A stretch of 64,000 bases of DNA from Taxawa tesnikishii (nom. ined.) (lineage: Eukaryota; Ascomycota; Dothideomycetes; Dothideales): positions 496,001-560,000 of the forward strand of contig JAPDRO010000016.1 in assembly GCA_030247885.1 (NCBI GenBank), read 5' to 3'. Shown in pieces: positions 45,767 to 56,137 of this stretch. Each line of letters starts with the position of its first letter. Position 1 is the first letter of the stretch. Made by a program: the position numbers and the translations under genes. The notes under the pieces were generated by a model. The model was not told the DNA's origin. It was given only the letters and a program-made list of their open reading frames with translations, and did not search any database.

Positions 45767-46075
45767 AGAGTAGCAGGTGTGTGTGTGTGTGTGAGATGGG
45801 GAAAAGCGTAATGTGAATTGTGACGATTAGGATTCCGGAGTACGGGCGGGCGGGTCGCGCAAAGGCGATGTGGATATGCGAATGTCATAGCGATTCCAGC
45901 ATATTTTCTATTCTCTGAGCGTAATATCCAAATGAGAAAAGGGGGAGAGGGCCATGGTTGTTGTCATCATTACTTTCATTTTCCTGAAGCATCGTTACCT
46001 GAGAGGTTGGTCTCGGAAACGTTCCTATCCTTCCCCCACCCCCGAACACCGTCGGGACCGATCGTGTCAAACGCT
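45767..46075. other. Convergent 3' region with a GT microsatellite
   Basis: A (GT)n run of about nine units starts just after the STI1 stop (45777-45793). The rest is 3' flank of two convergent genes. Confidence 0.55.
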
Positions 46076-47860
46076 CTATATCGCCCTGGCCGCTTCTCCA
46101 GCAACGCCTTCCTCCGCTCTCACCCTCCCCTTACCCCTCCCGATGCCACCCTCGCCCACGCCCATCCTCCTCGCCACGTATCTCTGCGCGACGACGCCAA
46201 CGGCCAAGCTCAGCACCTCCTCCATCCACTCGGCGACCCACTCCCTAGGATCCACGCCGCCAGACTCGACAATCTCTCTGATGCTCTCCGGCAGCTCTTC
46301 TTCTTCTCCTTCTCCTTGGCCGCCACTCTCATCCATCCACCCGACCCATTTCTTCGGGAACGGCTGACTCACGGTCTTGAAGTTGATGCCGTGGATCGGA
46401 TCGTGCAAGTACACGGCGAACAGCACCTCCTCGTCCTCGTCCTCATCCCTCGTCTCCGGCCCCACGACCCCGGCCCCGGCCCCGGCCCCGGCCCCCTCCT
46501 CCTTCCTCGTCTTCTCTCCTTCACCCGCCGCAGAGCCGGCGAACAAGTCACCGCGCGAGTCCCGACTCAGCGCCTGGATAGCGAGGAAGATATCCGAGCT
46601 CCTGACGGGGTTGCTCTCGCTCAGCACGCGCGTGGCCTGCTTAGCCGCCTCCTCGACGCCTCCGCGCGCGGCGAAGAAGTCGTCGGCGCAGGCCTCTGCG
46701 TTTGCGCGCGCCAGCTTCGTGCCCTCGGCCAGCCCCTTGACGACGCCTAGGTCGCGCTTGCGGCCGGCCTCGCGCCACCAGGGCCCGTCGGTCCAGCCGG
46801 TGGAGGCGATGCCCAAGGCGCTGCCCCGGTAGCCTTCGGAGGAGGGGCGGGCGCGCGACTCGGAGCCGCGTTGGATGATGACGAGGTCGCCGCCTTCGAC
46901 TTGCGACATGACGCGCGCGAAGACGGTGTAGATGAGCGGGTCGAGGGAGGGGTAGGAGAGCATGTCGTGGGTGGTGTGGATCTGGAGGCGCTCGTGGGCT
47001 GAGATTGGGGGTGCGATGGTTTGGAGGAGGTTGGTGAAGGTGGGCATGGCGAGGAGCGGACGTTGCCGCCTGTTTTGATCGCACATCATCGTCAGCATGT
47101 ATGTGTACAGAGGAGGGGGTTGGTGGTGGTGGTGGTGGGAAGGTGTGCAAACGGGGCATACCGAGCTCTTTTACCCTTCCGGCGTTGGCTTTGACCTGCT
47201 CGGCCCACTTCATGGCCTCCTCGTTTCCTCGAATCTCCTTCACGGCGGCCTCGGCTTGCTTGACGGCCGCACTGGCGGCGCTGAACATGCTGCCCCACCA
47301 TCCTCCTCCTCCTCCTCCTCCTCCTCCTCCTCCTCCTCCTCCTCCTCCTCCACCGCCGCTGCTTCCTCCACCGCCGGCTGCGGCCGTTTCCCGCTCCTGC
47401 TTCACTTGGGCAATCGGTGTAGGCTCCTCTTTGCTCTGTGCTTCCGCAGCCTTACCGCCGTCGTACGCATCCTCAACAGTAGGTACGAAGCTCTGGTGGT
47501 AACTGCGCACGCTGTCCCCACTCTTCCTGCCCGCAGGCGCGGCTGCGGTTCGTAGTCTGTCCTCGCTGGTGCGGGCACTAGGCGGTCCCGAGCTCGCGGG
47601 CGTGTGCTCGGCTCGCCTGGTCGCGCCGGATGTGGTAGAGCTGGCGAGTCGCGGAGTCTCGGGTCGCGACGTCGGACGTGCTGCTGCGAGGGCGCTCAGC
47701 TCGGCGAGCGGGTCGTCTTCTTCCTTGGGGGTGTCTGGAGCGGGTTTGGCGGCTCGGGTCGCCCGAGTGGACGGTTTCTTGGTTTCTTGGGGGTGTCGGT
47801 CGACAGATCCTCCAGTTGGGCGAGGAGATCCTCGCCGGTGAATGCTTGCTTCCCGGACAT
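46076..47860 (-). CDS. MTC1: MTC1 (maintenance of telomere capping protein 1) family protein
   Basis: Belongs to the fungal MTC1 family. Start ATG 47860 gives MSGKQAFTGEDLLAQLEDLS, then a disordered Pro/Thr/Lys/Ala-rich region, SVRSYHQSFVPTVEDAYDGG, a polyglycine run, and WWGSMFSAASAAVKQAEAAV with EAMKWAEQVKANAGRVKELG. After an intron (about 47060-47157) comes the conserved domain: LLQTIAPPISAHERLQIHTT, VFARVMSQVEGGDLVIIQRG, TGWTDGPWWREAGRKRDLGV, and FAVYLHDPIHGINFKTVSQP. One frame break lies near the start: STRATRAAKPAPDTPKEEDD is reached with one more C after KKP (plus-strand GG at 47781-47782). The phase across the intron is not fully clean in my reading. Two low-complexity repeats lie inside the coding sequence and are listed separately. 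The molecular role of the family is not known to me. Confidence 0.85.
46468..46496. repeat. GGGGCC-type hexanucleotide repeat inside MTC1
   Basis: Four tandem CCCCGG units plus a final CCCC on the plus strand, so (GGGGCC)-type on the coding strand. Encodes a Gly-Ala dipeptide run (GAGAGAGAG). Confidence 0.85.
47297..47351. repeat. CCT trinucleotide repeat encoding polyglycine in MTC1
   Basis: About eighteen CCT units on the plus strand (GGA/GGG-type codons on the coding strand), giving an uninterrupted run of about nineteen glycines. In frame. Confidence 0.88.
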
Positions 47861-48813
47861 GTTTTCAGTGTGTATCTGCTTTGAAGCAATGCGTGGTCAC
47901 GGGCATTGGTATAGAAGGTGCATGCAGTTGTGCACAGCTAGGGTACGTTGATGTTGATTCCGGGGTAAGCTCCAAATCGAGGTTATATATCTTAAGCTCA
48001 GCGCGGTCATGTTTATAATGATGGCATATCACTCCCACTCTCGCTAGTCGAGGTCTTTTTATATCGGGATTTAGTCTACCTTGTTGGTTGGTAGTCTTTA
48101 GGTATTAGGAGTACATGTGGTACCGATGCCAGCATACGAGGATCAAGCTCAAGGGCGATAGTGGGTGTAGGGAGCTTGTAGCATCCTTGTTGCGTTGCAC
48201 CGAATACATTACAATATCAACTCGGCGAAGTAGCCCTTGTACTTTGTGCCTTTGGACAGCAAAGTCACACTGGCCATCATTGTAGACGAGTTTCGAGCTC
48301 GGCGCTAAGAAGCGATTGGCTGGCGTCTTTGCTACGGGTCTGCTTGGCGCGAGATTATCGTGCTAGCCACTTTACTCGAGTGCGCAAGGTCGTATTGTCA
48401 TGACCCATTATCCCATTCTCCCATCCTCCCATTCTCCCATTATTTGGCCGCCTTCTCTATTGTCGCTGCATTGCTATTCGCCGCTGTCTGTATGGTCCTG
48501 CGTTTTCCTTCGAGACTCGACTTAATTCTCCATTTCTCTACTCCGCCTTTCTCACGTTTTGCTTCCATTCCCCATAGTCCGCTCGTTGCGTAACTTTCAC
48601 AAAACATTTCTCCTGCATCGCATCACGCCCTTCCATTCAAAAGGAAACGTAGGAGTAGACGTCTTGACCATTGACCTTCTTACTGCTCACGTTACCTGTG
48701 AGCGACAGTCACACTATACTGGAATTCAGTGCGGCAGTGTAATTTCCCTTGCCACGCTTCACCCTTTTACTACCACCTCACAAACTATCACTTCCGCAAC
48801 CATCGTATACAAG
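47861..48813. other. Divergent intergenic region with short CCCATTCT repeats
   Basis: Promoters of MTC1 and of the AT-hook gene. A small imperfect tandem repeat (units of cccattctcccat) lies at about 48403-48442. Pyrimidine-rich sequence leads to the AT-hook gene start. No gene recognised. Confidence 0.5.
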
Positions 48814-51178
48814 ATGCGCACTCGTCACTCTGACAGCTCAAAAAGTCTGTCGCCAGAAGTAGTGCGCGGGAAGGCTCCAGATCTTCTAACGGTGATATTT
48901 CGCCCAAGAAGAATGCTTCCGGGGCGTCCAGAATCACCCGCTCCATCTCCAACATGTCTGCATCTTCAGAGATTGTCGTGGCTGGCCTACAAGAAGAGGA
49001 CCCGGTCAAGATCACCGCTTCACGAAGAGATCATCTTTTCATCATTGCTGGACTGAGCCCAGAGCAATTCCCACCGGACACACCCCGTGACGCGAATGCT
49101 CAGGGAAGCAAAACCAGAAACCGTTCCCAAGCACAGGGCCAACCACAGAACCAAGCGGCCGACAGAGAAGCACGAAGGGCTAGGCGTGAAGCTGTTCAGG
49201 CAGAAAATGCCCCCAAGTACGAGGCCATCAACAACAAGCGGAAGCGGTCTGCGTCCAACGACTCAGAAGAACCCGCAGACTCCACCGATGTAAAGCGCAG
49301 ACGTACGTCCCTGATCGACAGGGCCGCTCGAAGTCTACCAGCGGTGGAGGAAGAGTCAGCCTCCGCCGCGGCCAGTAAGCAGCCTACCCCGGATGCAGAC
49401 GATGGTCCGGACAGCTCTCCGGAGAAGAACCCCATTGCTTCGCTGCCACATACCCTACCGATCAAAGTGGTCAAGCGAACTCCAAAGCCACCCGTGGTTC
49501 CCAAAATAAAGCGAGTCACCAGGCGTACCGGAAGACAGCCTGGTTCTGCTCAGGCATCGAGGGCTCCTACGCCAGTACCAGTAGAACCTCTCGCTCCAGA
49601 AGACGATGTCCTGGCGGATGCCGATCTCCCATCCCCTTTCATGTCTTCAACACCCACGCCTGATCCTGAAGAGCCAGACGACGAAGCGCAACAAATCTAC
49701 CACGCGAACTACCGCCCTATGGCTTCGACAGCGGATCTCATCGCAGCGCTCACCAAATTTAACCCCGTCCGCCGCTCGACAGAAAATCTCTACGATCTCG
49801 CGGAAAACACTGCCGAGATTCTGCGCCAATGGCAAGACGAATATCTCCAACTCGACCAGATCACCGCTCCCCACGCCGCCGTACCGCGTAAACCGGCCAC
49901 CGGTTCCCGCCAACCCGTGTCTCAGGAGCTCTTCGAGGACACCAAGGAATCCGAACTTTACGATTACACTTTTGATCCGAAGAAGTTGGGCTTCCAGGAT
50001 CCAATCGCCCAGCAGGTCGTTAGAGACGCCTCTGGCCGTGAGTTGCGTCAACGGCAGCAGAGGGGCCGTATTGATGTCACTGCTGTTGTGAGCGAAGATG
50101 AAGGCAACGGCAAGAGAACACGCAAGCCTGTCAGCAAGTACGACGGTGTCACTTCAGACGTCAACTCGGGCAGGAAGAAGGATGTGGCAGCCATGAGTGA
50201 GACTCCAGAGCTTGACAGCATGCCTTGGAGGCGCACGCGCGGTTCCGGTGTCCGCGGTGGCCGTGGCGGCAGGGGAAGAGGTGGCCTCATCGGCCGACGG
50301 ATCCAAGAAATGAGAGCTGAGAGCGTCGGAATCGGCGAAACGGACGAAGCTGGTTCGGAATCGGAAGCTGGCGATCTATCTCGCGCTGGGAGCGCAGCAC
50401 CGGGCTCAGAGCCCAGGTCTCAAAGCCCAACGCCAGCGGGCGAGGATACCGATGGCGTCATGCGGACGAAGCGCAAGGGCCGTCCAAAGGGGAGTAAGAA
50501 TCTCCAAAAGCGCTCCGATGCCGGAATACCAAAGGGACCTCGAAAGCCCAAGCCCGTAGATGCCATGCAGCAGCACGTCGTCCAAAACTACGGCTCGCCA
50601 CTCAAGCTGGGCTACCCGGTACCCAGCGCACCCCCAGCGCCCGCATCCGCGTTCCCCACGCCTCACAGCGCGCTGCCAGCCCAGCACGCCCGGCCCATAC
50701 CGCCCGCGTACCCATCCCCAGCATCCATGGGCACGACGGTCAACGGGGCGCCCGGGCTCGCGCTCCCCGCAGCACCGGGCACGGCGCAGCAGACGGCCGC
50801 GAGCGCGGGCGGCTCGCGCCAGCGCAAGGTGCCCAAATCCGACAAGAGATCCGCGAGCATGGTCAAGTGGTGGGCGATGCGCAAGGAGAAGCAGGCGCAG
50901 CAGAAGATTGCCGATCTGAGGGCCCAGGGCGTGCAGTTGCCTGCCGCTGCCTCGGCGTCCGTTGCTGCCGGCATCCCCCTCAGGCTGGCACTGCGCAAGT
51001 GGGCGCTGGCGCGGCACCGGGAGGAGCGGGAGCGGTGGCGGGCGCGACGACGGCTGGAGGTCCGAATCCTGCGCCCACGAGACAGGGGTTCGGTGGCCCT
51101 GGTGGGGTCGATGTTTTAGGCAACGGGGGCCCAAGTGCGACGGGGAGGGATGCGAATGGGTTTATGAGGTCTTTCTGA
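48814..51178 (+). CDS. AT-hook nuclear protein, uncharacterised
   Basis: Large, mostly disordered, basic protein, probably nuclear. Start ATG 48814 reads MRTRHSDSSKSLSPEVV; after one G is restored at GG 48873-48874 it runs GSRSSNGDISPKKNASGASR into MSASSEIVVAGLQEEDPVK. Features in order: ASRRDHLFIIAGLSPEQFPP; a K/R-rich stretch NNKRKRSASND (likely nuclear signal); a more ordered segment NYRPMASTADLIAALTKFNP and LAENTAEILRQWQDEYLQL (about 49705-49850); an RGG-like run VRGGRGGRGRGGLIGRR; an AT-hook KRKGRPKGSKN; a Pro/Ala-rich tail. At CCCCC 50975-50979 one more C gives PPQAGTAQVGAGAAPGG...DANGFMRSF with stop 51178; the uncorrected frame ends at 51119. The ordered segment recurs in other ascomycetes as far as I recall, but I know no function. 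No introns seen. Confidence 0.78.
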
Positions 51179-51899
51179 AGGGGGCTGGTGATGGGATGGG
51201 TTGGGAGAAGGTCGTTTATGGGTGAAAAATGGCAGTCAGTGGGGCCGGATATACACGGGGAGGGGGAAATGCACAGAACGAGTTGGGTCGAAGAGGTTGG
51301 GGACTCGGGAACACACCCGTTTTGCATAGTACGTATCAGGGTCTCTATATCAGTTTGCCATCGTCTGGTCTGGCATGTCCCGACAGAGTGGCAGTCGCAA
51401 AGTTTACAGCTTGAGAAAGCGAACCGCGCGATCTTGTTCCTTCAGAGACGGGGGGTTTGACGCGAACTGTATACGAGCGAAACAAGTGGCTCATCCAGTG
51501 CATTCTCATTCCCATCATGTGGGGACAAATTCCCGCAACAGAAGGCAGATACTTCAATCTGCAGGGGCTCTGGTATAACGAGGGTGATTTGGGGATGTGT
51601 CCAGCGAACGTCTGAAATCATGGGCATGCGTGGCCATACCCATGGCGTGGAAACTGAAAAAAAAATGAAAAAAAGCGACTCGGAGAGAAAGCCATGCTGG
51701 CGAGAGTGTTCCTACTCGAAGCAATGTACGTCCACCGAGTTTTCAAAACGTCTTCGACCCTGGATTTGCTGTATATATGCGCTGACAGAGCCGCGGGGTT
51801 GGTTGTCTTCGGGCATCGTGAAGCTGCTCAGCGGTGGCAAAGGGCTTGCCGAGTAGAAAACAACCAGTCTCGCTTGAGCAAGGGGATCGAATATCTCAC
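51179..51899. other. Intergenic, nothing recognised
   Basis: 3' flank of the AT-hook gene leading into a gene relic. Short open frames only. Confidence 0.45.
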
Positions 51900-52890
51900 A
51901 GAGTGCCCATTGCTGGTAATCCTCTGCATCTAGAAAGCGTGAGAGAAAGCATCGTGACTGTACGATGTAGGTGTTGCTTGACCGTTCCCGTGGCATCACG
52001 CAGCCAAGTTCTGCTCGCAAGGCGTACAGTACGGCCCATGTCAAATGCCTAGCGATGCTGCAGTGTGGTGATGAGAGCGAAGTTGCACAAAATTGTCATT
52101 GGGTCTTGTGCCTCTCCATCGCGCGCATCGTGTCGGATGTGAGCAAGCAGTTGTAGTGCAACTCGTGGCCCGTCAACTATACGCATACGTTTGAGCGCAT
52201 CTACCGCGAGGGGTTCGTGCGTCGAAACATGATCGAACGCGGTCTGCCACGTCTCAACAGCAGCATCCGAATCATCCCGATGTTTCTCCAGAGGTCCGTG
52301 AAGGAAGCATTGAGGGCGTTGGGTTTGTTGAGCAAACCTTGCAAAGGTATTGTCGTACCATACTCGTCGGATTGTTCGCAAGGAAAGCGAGAGCCTGCGA
52401 GGTCGCTAACGGTATATGGGACAACTCCGTTACGAGATCGCCAACACCAGGCTGCAGACTCCAGTCCATTGATGGTGGCAGTCTGGCTACAAGCAAGCAT
52501 TTAGCAGTCTCGTGGTCCATTCCAGGCACATCAATGACTCGTGCAGCGTCTCAATCGACAAGCGATAATGCAGCTCTCCTGTCCCTGGAAGTGGCCAGAA
52601 TGAAACCTTCCGGACTATGCGGTACGTGATTTAAGAGGCAGAAACCATGGGCTTGCGGTGTTGAGCCGTTGTAGTGGTTGAGGCATGGTTGTTGATCGCC
52701 GTCCCACAGTAGTTAACCCCAAGATGGGCGTTTGCTTGCTCTCCAATGGTGTTGTGGTGGAACTGATGGCCTGAAGGCTGCCCCAAAGAGCCGTCCGCCA
52801 TCTCGGCCAAACAAACAAAAGAGACGTCTCCAGACAGAGACTTCCAAGGTGAACAGTTTAGCGCCGGGAGGATAGGAGGGTACATACATG
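51900..52890 (-). pseudogene. Relic of an NLR-type (NB-ARC/TPR-like) gene
   Basis: Minus-strand fragments in several frames read like a decayed fungal NLR. From the 5' side: GHQFHHNTIGEQANAHLGVN (about 52774-52715), resembling the short motif found before the nucleotide-binding domain in many fungal NLRs; TELSHIPLATSQALAFLANN (about 52445-52385); VETWQTAFDHVSTHEPLAVD (about 52265-52205); and TILCNFALITTLQHR with AFDMGRTVRLASRTWLRD (about 52100-51985). These are the helical parts that follow NB-ARC in such proteins. Only about 250 bases lie between the first two fragments, so the nucleotide-binding core is missing. I see no intact frame. The assignment rests on motif style, not on a match. Confidence 0.5.
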
Positions 52891-54136
52891 CATCACAAAG
52901 AGTCCCGCTCCTCCAATCGACGAGGGTAAACGGCGGTCGTCAAACAGAACCGGATCCTCTTAGCAGCTTGTAGGTTCGCGAAACGTCCGTCTGGCCGGAG
53001 AAGTACATTTCTAGCGGTTACTGTCCTAAGGGAGGCGAGATGCGTTCGCGATTGCGCCTAGGTCTCTTCTATGAGGAGGTGGATAGATTTGGCTGTCTTT
53101 AGAACCTGGCAGCTCGACAAACGCGCCGTATGTGTTGTACGTTGCCGACATATTCATTCCTGCCGCGGAGGCGTTTCTCCCATGCCGTCAGTGAGAACAA
53201 ATGGAAGGTCGACGGATGGAACAACTCTCGGACATGGCAGTAACTATCGGATGCTTTCTGGCATCACGCAGGTCCTCGAAGCGTCCGCCTGGTCCGACAG
53301 GCAAACCCTTTGAACACGGACCCTCACAAGGTGATAACAGATGCGGACACTTCCATCGCGTCCTCACACTTTACGGATGTCTCGAGAACTATCCGAGAAG
53401 GTGTACGAGATACAGTCGATGGACGCTGGTATGGCTGGCAGGTGATCGCGCGGAAATGAATGCTGACGACGCAACCTTCGCATCGCGGACAAACTTGAGA
53501 CGAAAAACTCGGATGGCTCGCTTGTCGCTCGTGGTGGCTCAAACACCGTGGACATTACCAGTATCAGCGCAGGACAGAAGACCCGGTTTGCTGTTTTACT
53601 AGAATGAGATTCTGCAGAGTCAACACGTTGCAAGCGTTTGCTATTAGCGTTGGATGTCCTGTTTCATGGATGCATTTGAATTGTCCCGGGCACATACGTA
53701 GTAGTGCAGACTGAAGTCGGGACGGAAAGTGGTTCTAGAGCTTCCCAAGGCCGAGGTTCGTCTATACCAAGCACATAATGACAACAATATCCACATGTCC
53801 CTACATAAGGTGCCGCAATTTCCGTGCAGACGGCAGGTGCTCTAAAGCATGCACAAACGGCGGCTCTGTATTCCTCCACCAATGATTGAAGCTGATACAT
53901 ATAAGCGAATGAGGCAGAATTCAATTGCGGGGCCCAGGAGGGTCTCCGTACCTGGCTATGCCGAGAAGCGTTAGCAGAATCTGGACACCCCAGATGAACT
54001 CCACATGTACGGAGTACGCCAGCGGAGAAAATTAAGAATCCAGAAACGCCACAGAAAACCCATGGGGAGATATATGTAGGACCTGCGCCGGCCAAGGGCT
54101 TGAGAGGAGAGGAAGCATTCGCCACGACAAGTTAAG
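52891..54136. other. Intergenic, with one decayed open frame of unknown origin
   Basis: About 1.25 kb. Around 53330-53600 the plus strand has protein-like stretches in more than one frame (DVSRTIREGVRDTVDGRWYG and GGSNTVDITSISAGQK), which look like a degenerate coding region, but I cannot assign a family. The rest holds nothing recognisable. The last part is the promoter of the exopolygalacturonase. Confidence 0.4.
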
Positions 54137-55623
54137 ATGTTGTTCAAGCCATTATTCGCCGCCGCGGCCCTGTCCGCCCTCACAGCTGTTGCAACCCCAA
54201 CATGGTCTGCATATCAGGAGTACGAGCACACCCTGCCCAAGCATGTCTCCAAGCATCAGGGTACCCGGCCGAAGGTGAACGTCGGTCCCAAGCACCTGGC
54301 CCAGCCTCTGCCAGTCAGCCCGCCCAGGAACAAGGACTGCTACGTGAAAAGCCACAACGACGGCAAGACCGACGACTCTCCTTACATTCTGGACGCCATC
54401 GACAAGTGCAACAACGGTGGTCACGTCATCTTCTCTCAGGGCACCACGTACATCATCGGTACCGCCTTGAACCTGACATACCTGAACCACATCGATCTTG
54501 GTAAGTCTGATCCATCAATATTGTGGGGTCCCCGTGATTGACTGTCAATCTAGACATTCAGGGATATATCCAGTTCACCAACGACACCGACTACTGGCAA
54601 GCAAATGCCTTCAAGCAAATCTTCCAGAACGCCACCACTTTCTTCCAGCTGGGAGGAAACGACGTGAACGTTTACGGTGGAGGCTTCCTTGACGGTAATG
54701 GACAGGTATGAAACGTACGTGCCTTCTTCATCTCGCCAATGTTGACCTTGCCATTGTAGGTGTGGTACGACCTGTACGCCCGGAACATCTACATTCTGCG
54801 CCCGATCCTGTTCGGTGTGGTCGGTCTGCACAACAGCACCATCTCGAACTTGAACCTGCGCTACTCGCCACAGTACTACAACTGGGTGGCCAATAGCACC
54901 AATGTTGTGTACGACAACATCACCATCAGCGGATACAGCCAGAGCAACGCCACGGCCAAGAACACCGACGGCTGGGACACCTACCGCAGCAGCAACATTG
55001 TCATCCAGAACAGTGTGATCAACAATGGAGACGACTGTGTCTCTTTCAAGCCCAACAGCACCAACATGATTGTACAGAACCTGCACTGCAATGGCAGCCA
55101 CGGTATCTCTGTCGGCTCCCTTGGCCAGTACGTCGGTGAGGTCGACATCGTGGAGAACATCTACGTCTACAACATTGCCATGTCCAACGCCTCCGACGGC
55201 GCGCGCATCAAGGTCTGGCCCGGCTCGCCCGCCGCTCTCTCCGGCGACCTCCAGGGCGGCGGAGGCACTGGCCGCGTCCGCAACATCACCTACGACACCA
55301 TGTCGATCGACAACGTCGACTACGCGATCGAGGTGACGCAATGCTACGGCCAGAAGAACCTGACGCTGTGCAACGAATTCCCATCCTCGCTCACCATCAG
55401 CGACATCTCCATCTCCAACGTGCACGGCAAGACGAGCAGCAAGTACCAGCCCATCTCCGGCTACGTCGTCTGCAGCAGCGAGAGCGTGTGCAGCAACATC
55501 ACCCTGACCGACATCGCTGTCACGACCCCAAGCGGCGTCGAGAACGAGTTCACTTGCGGTGATGTCGACCAGACGCTGCTGCACGGCATCAACTGCACCA
55601 CGACGAACAAGGGAAGCAACTAG
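54137..55623 (+). CDS. Exopolygalacturonase, glycoside hydrolase family 28, secreted
   Basis: Pectin-degrading GH28 enzyme that releases galacturonate from chain ends. Exons 54137-54500, 54554-54705 and 54760-55623. A signal peptide [20 protein letters not shown] is followed by a basic propeptide-like stretch. The right-handed beta-helix carries the catalytic motifs: NTDGWD (first Asp), [10 protein letters not shown] (Asp pair), [13 protein letters not shown] (His) and ARIKVWPG (R-I-K). Many N-glycosylation sequons (NST, NSS, NAT) suit a secreted protein. CNEFPSS and the terminal Cys residues resemble exo- rather than endo-acting members. About 460 residues, usual. No frame break. The reading is clean throughout, in contrast to its neighbours. 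Confidence 0.95.
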
Positions 55624-56137
55624 AAGCGCTTCTTTGACGTTGATGTGTATGTAATATCCAAATTCCAAAAAATTGAAACCATTTTCCTACAGCCGTGAAC
55701 GATGCCCCTGACGTGATGAAGAGGTCTCGTACTTCCGAAATGATCCCAATGCCCGCTTTTACTTCCCGGGCTCGGAGATATGCATGTGTTGCTTTGAATC
55801 ATTTGTGTGTGTACGTTGTCTGAAACGTTGGAAGTAGGCCCAACTGACCGCTAGTACCCAGGTACCTATCGCTATCGCGTTGTTGATCAGCGCCATCCCC
55901 TCTCCGACATGAAAGTGCTTTGTTATGTCCGCACGAAGTATGGCTCTCCCGGGAGGGCCAGGCCGGGTCATGACCGCGTCCAGCAGTAGCCATCCTCATC
56001 CTTGCCCACAGAAGAACGCCCCGCAAGCGCCTGCGACGCCACGCTCCTCCACCGCGCAAAGCTTCCAATGACAGCACAACCCGATCCACGCTGTTTCCCC
56101 ATTACCACCAAACTCGGTGAAATCGTCTTTTTTTCTT
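55624..56137. other. Convergent 3' region, nothing recognised
   Basis: 514 bases between the exopolygalacturonase and Hsp70-like copy B, both ending here. Confidence 0.5.

Noticed and set aside
46641-47510. 289-codon minus-strand frame with polyglycine and a Pro/His/Arg-rich second half
   Set aside because: Only the first part is MTC1. After the intron donor the frame is a shadow of the real domain, which is in another frame.
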